Source of the DNA: Acanthamoeba sp. SK_2022b
Taxonomy: Eukaryota; Discosea; Longamoebia; Acanthamoebidae
NCBI GenBank assembly: GCA_027943245.1
Contig: JANDJZ010000539.1
Location: 1-40,657, forward strand
Reading direction: 5' to 3'
Length of the DNA stretch: 40,657 nt
Part shown: positions 34,548 to 40,657 of the stretch, in pieces
How positions within the stretch are numbered: position 1 is the stretch's first letter
Layout of the letters: the number at the start of each line of letters is the position of its first letter
The notes under the pieces: generated by a model
Database searches by the model: none
What the model saw: the letters and a program-made list of their open reading frames with translations, nothing else
Told to the model about the DNA's origin: nothing
Program-made: the position numbers and the translations under genes

Positions 34548-36693
34548 ATGGAGAAGGCGAAGACCAGTGCGGTGCCGGAGGACAACGCAACCAACTCCTT
34601 CCTCTTGGGCCAGCACGAAGATTACATCACACAAGTCGCGGTTATACCCACAAATCCAGACAACGGTACCGTTGCGATTTTATTCTCGCGCTTGGAAGTA
34701 CTACTTTTCACGCAACAGTCTTAGGCCTCGTCCTTGTGTATATATCAACACTTGAGCTCTCTTTGCCACTTCTTTTTCTTCAGAAGAGCCTGAGGAAGCA
34801 TGAAATATATGAAATGAGATTTAATCTTCATCTCCCATGTCGCAGATTCCTCCGACCGTGCCTGTGCTTTCGATGTGCTCTCAGCGGGCGTTGATGGCAT
34901 TCTTCGATGCCATTCGGTCGATATACACGAAGGGTTTATTATCCTCCTCCCTGGCTCACACACGCGCGCGCGCTGCGTGTTGCTCCGAAGTCTTCTCATC
35001 GATGGTGTGCAGGAGCGCCACGACTAGGCAAACGTGGGAAGTGCTGAAGGAAAACTTCCCTCTGCTGGCAATGGGGACGGCCTCCAACTTTGGCCACTCC
35101 TTGGTGGCTGTGGGCGGCATGGGCCACAAGATCCATCTGCTCGTTCGAGGTACTGGCGCGCGCGCGCGCGTGGACCCTCACCAAACGTCAGTCTCTCTAT
35201 ACCTGTGTTTGGCCTCTGACGCGCACGGCGGGTATCAACAGACCGTGCCAAGTGGATCCCGCTGCTCGTGCTGGCCACACGCAAGCCGGTCTCGGCCCTT
35301 CTCATCCATTCTGATTCAGCCCAGAAGGTAAGGGCACCAGCGCGACGTCAGTCTTTCTCGCGGCTGCGTGTGTGAACTCACGCAACGCTGCGTACAGAAG
35401 AAGGAAAGCAATCATGGCGTGCACTGGGGCGTCAACGTCTTAGCAGCTTCCCAGGACAAAGACGTCCACCGTTTCACCGTCAGTACGTGGCCTCATTATT
35501 CCCTGTTTCTCGCCACGCAGCTCGCTCTGCTCTCTGCATGCCGGAGCTTCACAAATTCGTGTGTTCTTCTTTGCAGTGCTCAGCAGAGGCGAAAAGGCGG
35601 GCGCCGATTGGGTTGTGAACGTCACAGGCTCGGTCTCCATCACGGTTTACCACCACGCGCTCGAGCCCTGTTCTCCTCTCATGTGTCCATTGACGACTGG
35701 TTGTGCCTGGTATAATGTCTGCTACTGCAGGGCCACACGGATCACGTGCGAGCGGTAGCCATAGCACCCACGGCTGAGGGAGGCGAGCATTTCCTCGGGT
35801 CGGCTTCTGACGATGGCACGATCAAGGTATACGAATACGCGCTGATAGAGCAAGCTTTGGGCGCCGCTTGCCTTCCGGCCTCACAGTCGCCACGCAGGTG
35901 TGGAAGATGTCAACCCTGACGCAGCAGTATGTGTGTGAAGGCCACCGAGACGACATACTCTCGCTCTCGATGGACTACAACACTTCACAGAAGGTTGGGT
36001 CCCTCCCTTCTGGCCTTAATTGAGGCGTTGCCGCGACCCCCTGCGCTCACACTCTATTAATTGGCGGGCCTGTCATGCGTTGTGCTTGCAGCTCATAATC
36101 GTGAGCGGTGGCAAGGACCGAACCGTACGGGTTTGGGGCGAGGGAACGAGCCGAGACGCCTCCCCCATCGTCTGCTTGGCCACGCTGCACCTCCCTGCCG
36201 TTGCGCGCTGCGTCCTGGTATGCTGCTCGCTCGTGCATGAGCACACTTTTCTCCCCGCTCCGATCTCACATTTCCACAGACGACCAAGCCAGAGGAAGGT
36301 GAGGTCTACGGCGATGTGATCGTGGGCTGCGGCGACGGCCACGTGCGCCAATGGCGATATGTGAAGGAGCGAAAGCATGAAGAGCGGGTATTCACGGTGG
36401 CGGTCGAGGAGCCGCCCAACAAGGCCCTTAAGGGCGGGAGGCGAAAGGGCAAGAAGGGCAGGCGGGGACAAAGCGACAACGCAATGGATGTGGACGCCCC
36501 CCCAGCCACCACGACAACGACCACCACCAGGGAGTGGGTTGAAGCCAAATGGGTTCTCGTCAAGAGCGTTCAAGTGCATCGCGAGTCCATTGCCTCCATT
36601 GCGCTCGTGGCCCAAGCGGTGGACGACCAGCATCCTTCCTCCCTCATCGTCAGTGGGGCCAATGATGGCAACATCAAGCTCACCCACCTTTAG
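34548..36693 (+). CDS. WD40-repeat protein, role unknown
   Basis: Ten exons (34548-34665, 34846-34933, 35013-35149, 35242-35327, 35398-35482, 35577-35632, 35731-35826, 35898-35993, 36092-36217, 36280-36693) give 433 residues with all phases consistent. WD-type blocks: GQHEDYITQVAVIP (start), HSLVAVGGMGHKIHLL, GHTDHVRAVAIAP...SASDDGTIKVWKM, GHRDDILSLSMDY...VSGGKDRTVRVWGEG, VIVGCGDGHVRQWRY, and VSGANDGNIKLTHL as the last strand. A basic, Gly-rich segment (LKGGRRKGKKGRRGQ) followed by an acidic one and a poly-Thr run interrupts the last blade, and could be a nuclear signal. I cannot place it in a named WD40 family. It is the last confident gene before the chromosome end, 3.3 kb from the telomere. 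Confidence 0.85.
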
Positions 36694-36845
36694 CTGATTT
36701 TTGACGAAAGAGAAGGAGCATAGACTGCTGCCATGCCCAGAACTTTTCACATTGCCAGAGTGTTTTATGGGGCCATACACCCATTAGGGTTAATCAAGTT
36801 TATTATTAACAGTTTTAAAACAAGACACCACAATGCCAGGCACAT
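36694..36845. other. Start of the gene-poor subtelomere
   Basis: Composition turns AT-rich after the WD40 stop codon (AATCAAGTTTATTATTAAC at 36793). A single telomere-like TTAGGGTTA sits at 36784. No gene seen. Confidence 0.5.
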
Positions 36846-37145
36846 ATATTGCTGTGGCTGGGGGGAGAGGGAGAAAACGTCAAGTACAAAAGAAGAGGAG
36901 AAAAGAAAAAGCCAAGGAAAAGGCCAGGGAAGGCTGGGCCAGAAAACCCCTGGAAAAGGCCCATGGAAAAAGGCCAGCCACTGGAGATCCAGTGGCCAGG
37001 GAAACAACCGCCTGGAGATCACAGGAGATAAGGGGAGGGGAAAGGGAAGGGAAGGGCCACTCAACATGCCAAGGGGGGAAGACCAAGGAAGCAGGGAGAG
37101 AGAGAGAGAGGAGGAGAGGAGGAGGGGAAGAAGAAGAAGAGCTGT
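36846..37145 (+). repeat. Purine-biased tract with recurring GGCCA/AAGG words
   Basis: About 300 bp in which the + strand is mostly A and G, with repeated AAAAGGCCA and GGCCAGGGA words and a (GA)n run at 37096-37140. Open frames on both strands are low-complexity (Lys/Arg/Glu on +, Leu/Pro/Ser on -) and I do not call them genes. Confidence 0.6.
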
Positions 37146-37220
37146 ACAACTGCCACAAGCCAGCATCTCAGTGAGGATAGCAAGGTTAAAAGGAGGTCTT
37201 CTAAATAGTTGCCCCATCTT

Positions 37221-38144
37221 TTAGTTCTCTCTTGTAATATTGGCAATACATACTGCATCACACCACTCCCTAGCAACCAAAGGCACTTTGCGCTGGTGCT
37301 TGTGTGGGCGTGAGGGCTGTGTGTCTGTCACCTCATCATTGGAGGACAAGTCTTCCTCAGACTCCTCCTCCTCATTGTCATCATTGTTGTAATTGTCCTC
37401 CTCATTGTTGTTGAGAATTGACACAGTTTCTGGCAGCTACAACATGTTGTCCTCTTCCACCACTGCCCAACTTGCACACCATTTTTTTGATGATGATGAT
37501 GATGACATGCTCTGAGCTGTTGGTGTAGGGGTGAGGGGGCTTGCCTCTGGTGCCACCAGCTCAGGCTCTGGCATTGGCACTGGGGGGCAATGGCCTTGGG
37601 CTCTGGCTCTGGTCTCAGCAGCACTGGGGGGGTGATGGCCTTGGGCTCTGGCATTGGTGCTGGGGGGGCAATGGCCTTGGGCTCCAGCTCTGGTGTTGGT
37701 GCTGGGGGGGCAATGGCCTCAGGCTCTGGCTCTGGCATTGGCACTGGGGGGGCGATGGCCTTGGGCTCCAGTGGGGGGGTGGCAGTGGCCTTGTGATCTT
37801 CTCTCTCTTCTCTCCCCCCACTCAGGCTCCTCAGCCAGTGGTGCTGTTGTCAGTGCCAGTGCTGTTGATTGTTGTGTTGCTGCTATGTCTAAGTGGAGGA
37901 GAGATTTAGAAAAATGCAAAAATTGAAATAGAGATGCACTTGCAATGTGTTGTTTCCTTCTGGCCTTCAAAAAACAAACAATGATGATGACAATGACAAT
38001 CTTTGCAAGTACCTTGTTGTATGGTGAGCAGTTGCTCCAAGTAGTGAGAAGCAAGTGAGGGCTTGAACTTGGCCTGCTGCTAAGGCTGCACATTGTGAAG
38101 CAATGAAAAGATGCACTGTGGGCACAGCACACACAGCTCATCAA
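37221..38144 (-). pseudogene. Decayed Pro/Glu/Ala-repeat reading frame
   Basis: On the minus strand a protein-like stretch carries repeats of (M/T)PEPEPKAIAPPAP, then a Ser/Thr-rich part, a poly-Ser run, and an acidic Asn/Asp/Glu-rich end (NNNEEDNYNNDDNEEEESEED) followed by PSRPHKHQRKVPLVAREW. The frame is broken at least twice: the repeat unit starting at 37577 has six G where its sisters have seven, and an in-frame TAG lies at about 37434-37436. Further upstream the frames are also mixed. I do not recognise the protein; the acidic-then-basic end could come from a mobile-element protein or a subtelomeric gene family. Alternatively the breaks are sequencing errors in G runs, or introns. Confidence 0.4.
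37577..37782 (-). repeat. Tandem minisatellite, about 42-bp unit
   Basis: Five units starting at 37577, 37621, 37657, 37699 and 37741 (spacing 44, 36, 42, 42), each beginning G(C/T)(A/G)CTG, then six or seven G, then an AATGGCC-type core and GGCTC(T/C). It encodes the Pro/Glu repeat on the minus strand. Confidence 0.85.
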
Positions 38145-38408
38145 CTGACAAAGTGATGATTAGGTTGCGGGCTAGAGCACAAAGCCCCAGATCATCCTAC
38201 ATTGTTGAATACTATATGCTTTTGTAGAGCAAGAGCTCAGCTACAAGATGCACTTGACTAATTCTCTTATCGTTACGTCGTTACAGAGTTAGACGCAAAT
38301 CTTTGAATTTTATATGGAACACGCCCTATACAAAGGCCCTATCCATTACAAAAAAAGTCTGTGGTTTTTGTTTTCTACACATACAATTAAGCACTATTCA
38401 GATGTGAT
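37841..38408. other. Subtelomeric sequence without recognised genes
   Basis: Apart from the upstream end of the decayed frame, this is AT-rich sequence with no coding signal. ACATTGTTGAATACTATA at 38199 loosely resembles GCATTGTAGTAAATATACTA at 38901, so the duplicated block may begin further left than listed. Confidence 0.35.
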
Positions 38409-38788
38409 AATTCACGCTCTATTCAATGGCACAAACGAATAGCACTGATATGTCCAAGTATCAGAGATAGAGAATTTACAATGTTAATTTTTGGAAAAGT
38501 TGACACAGGTTGTTTATTAAATTGTGGGCTAACAAAGATAGCTAGACCAAAACAGACAGCAGGAAACCCTTTTTTGGGGGTGGTTAAAGGGTATCACAAG
38601 TGTTGTTTGGAGGTCATGCATCCCAAGTACAAGAAAGCTTTGATATGGTGTGTCCTATGGACAAAGAAATCATTGGTGCATTTCACAGGCTCTAACTCTG
38701 CATCCGTGTCTCCATGTTGCACGCAGTATGGTGCGTTGTGTTCAGCTCATCAAGGGCTATGCAATGGTATGTAAAACATAACTTTTTT
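38409..38788 (+). repeat. Subtelomeric direct repeat, copy 1
   Basis: Shares long diverged stretches with copy 2: ACGCTCTA..ATGG..CAAAC, GAGATAGAGAATTTACAAT, ATTGTGGGCTAACAAA, AGCTAGACCAAAACAGACAG, CCAAGTACA, CTCTAACTCTGCATCC, TATGGTGCGTTGTGTTCAGC and CATCAAGGGCTATGCAATGG. One 97-codon frame is open across it, but copy 2 does not keep it, so it is probably not a gene. Confidence 0.8.
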
Positions 38789-38923
38789 TTGCAACATTGA
38801 CCCCATGTGTGTTGGGTGTTGGCGATCAGGACCTGGTGTTGTGGGGGTATTTTTACCTGTGAGTCTCCTGCCTTGCCTCTTTCCCCCCCCTGATATCAAG
38901 CATTGTAGTAAATATACTATAGC

Positions 38924-39475
38924 TTACGCTCTACCTGATGGTGCAAACAAAAATCCATGATCTGTCCAAGTAAAGGAGATAGAGAATTTACAATATTTAA
39001 TTTTGAATTATTTCAAGTTCAAAAAAATCATGGATCTCAGGAAGAACTGGTCTACACCAACTCAATGCATCCTCATTAGAATCAGCATTACTCAGGCATC
39101 AGTTGAGTAGATGACACAGTCATTGTGGATGAAAAACAAAAAAAATAAAAAAAAGGGAAGAGAGCCCATTTGTATGGGGCAAAATGGGTGGTTGTAAATT
39201 CAATTGTGGGCTAACAAAAAGAGCTAGACCAAAACAGACAGTGGGAAACGTGTTTTTGGGGGGGCATAAAGGGTATAGAAGTCCTTTGGTGTTATGCTCG
39301 CCAAGTACACAAAAGCTGATGATATAGGTGACATGGCATCTTGCACAGTGCACTGTGCGTATACTGAAATCAAGCTCTAACTCTGCATCCTTGTCTCCGT
39401 TTTGCATGTGGTATGGTGCGTTGTGTTCAGCGCATCAAGGGCTATGCAATGGTATGTAAAAACAAAACTTTTCCA
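38924..39475 (+). repeat. Subtelomeric direct repeat, copy 2
   Basis: Same orientation as copy 1, about 520-680 bp downstream. It carries about 170 extra bases in the middle (roughly 39015-39185, including an A-rich run at 39132-39154), so it is either an insertion here or a deletion in copy 1. Confidence 0.8.
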
Positions 39476-39988
39476 AAATTGTACTCCATGTTGACTTGTA
39501 GGCATGGTGGGCAGCATAGAGCCACAACAGCTACAGAAGAAGCTACCCTTTTGTCTCTGGGCTCATTGGAAAGCCAATAAAATGCTGACAAAGGAATACA
39601 ATCAATAATTTCAACAAAACTTCATCACAAGAGAGATACCAAAAAAAACATGAAATCCATCACTGCAAATAAGGCTTGTAAAATGTATAACTGGCAATCA
39701 CAGGTGGAAAAGCACAAGTAAACATGTGGACAGTGTTACTGAAAGTTGATAAATGCCTGCACACAAACAGGCAACAAAAATATCAAGGTTATTGACTTGA
39801 TAAAGAAATAATACATGATAAAAGCATGTGGACAAATCACAATAAATCGTATAAATTAGCATACTGGCTTGTACATTGTCTGTGTGAGATGCCACTAGCA
39901 GGTCTGTACTCAGTGTTGAGTGGGCTACAAGATGACATGTCACATGTGGACAGGTGATGACTTTACCTTTTTAGGTCCGGGACTTACC
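39476..39988. other. Telomere-adjacent sequence
   Basis: AT-rich, no convincing reading frame. The decamer CATGTGGACA occurs three times (39724, 39825, 39943). The last bases before the telomere contain TTTTTAGGTCCGGGACTTACC. Confidence 0.5.
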
Positions 39989-40073
39989 TTAGGGTTAGGG
40001 TTAGGGTTAGGGTTAGGGTTTAGGTTTAGGGTTAGGGTTAGGGTTAGGGTTAGGTTTAGGGTTAGGGTTAGGG

Positions 40074-40110
<37 letters not shown>

Positions 40111-40333
40111 GTTAGGGTTAGGGTTAGGGTTAGGGTTAGGGTTAGGGTTAGGGTTAGGGTTAGGGTTAGGGTTAGGGTTAGGGTTAGGGTTAGGGTTAGG
40201 GTTAGGGTTAGGGTTAGGGTTAGGGTTAGGGTTAGGGTTAGGGTTAGGGTTAGGGTTAGGGTTAGGGTTAGGGTTAGGGTTAGGGTTAGGGTTAGGGTTA
40301 GGGTTAGGGTTAGGGTTAGGGTTAGGGTTAGGG

Positions 40334-40374
<41 letters not shown>

Positions 40375-40406
40375 GGTTAGGGTTAGGGTTAGGGTTAGGG
40401 TTAGGG

Positions 40407-40447
<41 letters not shown>

Positions 40448-40657
40448 GGTTAGGGTTAGGGTTAGGGTTAGGGTTAGGGTTAGGGTTAGGGTTAGGGTTA
40501 GGGTTAGGGTTAGGGTTAGGGTTAGGGTTAGGGTTAGGGTTAGGGTTTGGGGTTAGGGTTAGGGTTAGGGTTAGGGTTAGGGTTAGGGTTAGGGTTAGGG
40601 TTAGGGTTAGGGTTAGGGTTAGGGTTAGGGTTAGGGTTAGGGTTAGGGTTAGGGTTA
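39989..40657 (+). repeat. Telomere, (TTAGGG)n, right chromosome end
   Basis: About 110 TTAGGG units with the G-rich strand running 5' to 3' towards the window edge, as expected for a right-hand chromosome terminus. A few variants are mixed in: TTTAGGG near 40020-40055, 40090, 40350 and 40424; an extra G near 40109; and TTTGGGG near 40546. The array is still running at the last base, so its full length is unknown. Confidence 0.98.

Noticed and set aside
38481..38774. Hypothetical 97-codon gene in the subtelomere
   Set aside because: The diverged second copy of the same DNA does not keep the frame, and the peptide shows no domain.
39989..40657. CRISPR or other spaced repeat array
   Set aside because: Units are contiguous hexamers without spacers; it is a telomere.

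Overview
The window is the right-hand end of a eukaryotic chromosome. Genes are intron-rich (introns mostly 60-110 nt, GT-AG), the coding DNA is GC-rich, intergenic gaps are 100-650 bp, and the sequence ends in about 670 bp of TTAGGG repeat running outwards to the window edge. The mix of Rab7 and Rab5-like GTPases, MOB1, VWA8, importin-5, a WASP-type actin nucleation-promoting protein and a wax-synthase-type acyltransferase fits a free-living amoeba. Acanthamoeba is my best guess from gene structure and composition; the species is inferred, not proven.

Layout: (1) 1-9836: the 3' part of an isoprenylcysteine methyltransferase-like gene (+), a long importin-5/Kap121 gene (-), a 10-exon wax synthase/MBOAT gene (-) and, divergent from it, a Rab7 gene (+). 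(2) 10322-19023: a BTB/T1-domain gene (+) convergent with a very long VWA8-type AAA+ gene (-). (3) 19685-27423: a secreted protein with two copies of an eight-cysteine module (+), then three minus-strand genes: a penta-EF-hand protein, an 800-residue coiled-coil protein ending in a poly-Pro/WH2/central/acidic module (a likely Arp2/3 activator), and a pepsin-like aspartic protease. (4) 27852-36693: MOB1 (-), divergent from a row of plus-strand genes: ethanolamine-phosphate phospho-lyase-like, NIP7, a Rab5-like GTPase and a WD40 protein. (5) 36694-39988: a gene-poor, AT-richer subtelomere with a purine-biased tract, a decayed Pro/Glu repeat reading frame and an imperfect direct duplication. (6) 39989-40657: the telomere.

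The genes do not form one pathway. They are a cross-section of membrane traffic (Rab7, Rab5-like, prenyl-Cys methylation), cytoskeleton and signalling (WH2-CA protein, MOB1, penta-EF-hand), nuclear import and ribosome biogenesis (importin-5, NIP7), and lipid metabolism (wax synthase-like, phosphoethanolamine lyase-like). For ten genes I rebuilt complete exon sets that keep one reading frame and give a whole number of codons. The observations most worth following are the WH2-CA coiled-coil protein, two introns with apparent GC-AG ends in one gene, a VWA8 that lacks the region between its AAA+ and VWA parts, the double eight-cysteine secreted protein, and simple repeats placed directly against 3' splice sites.
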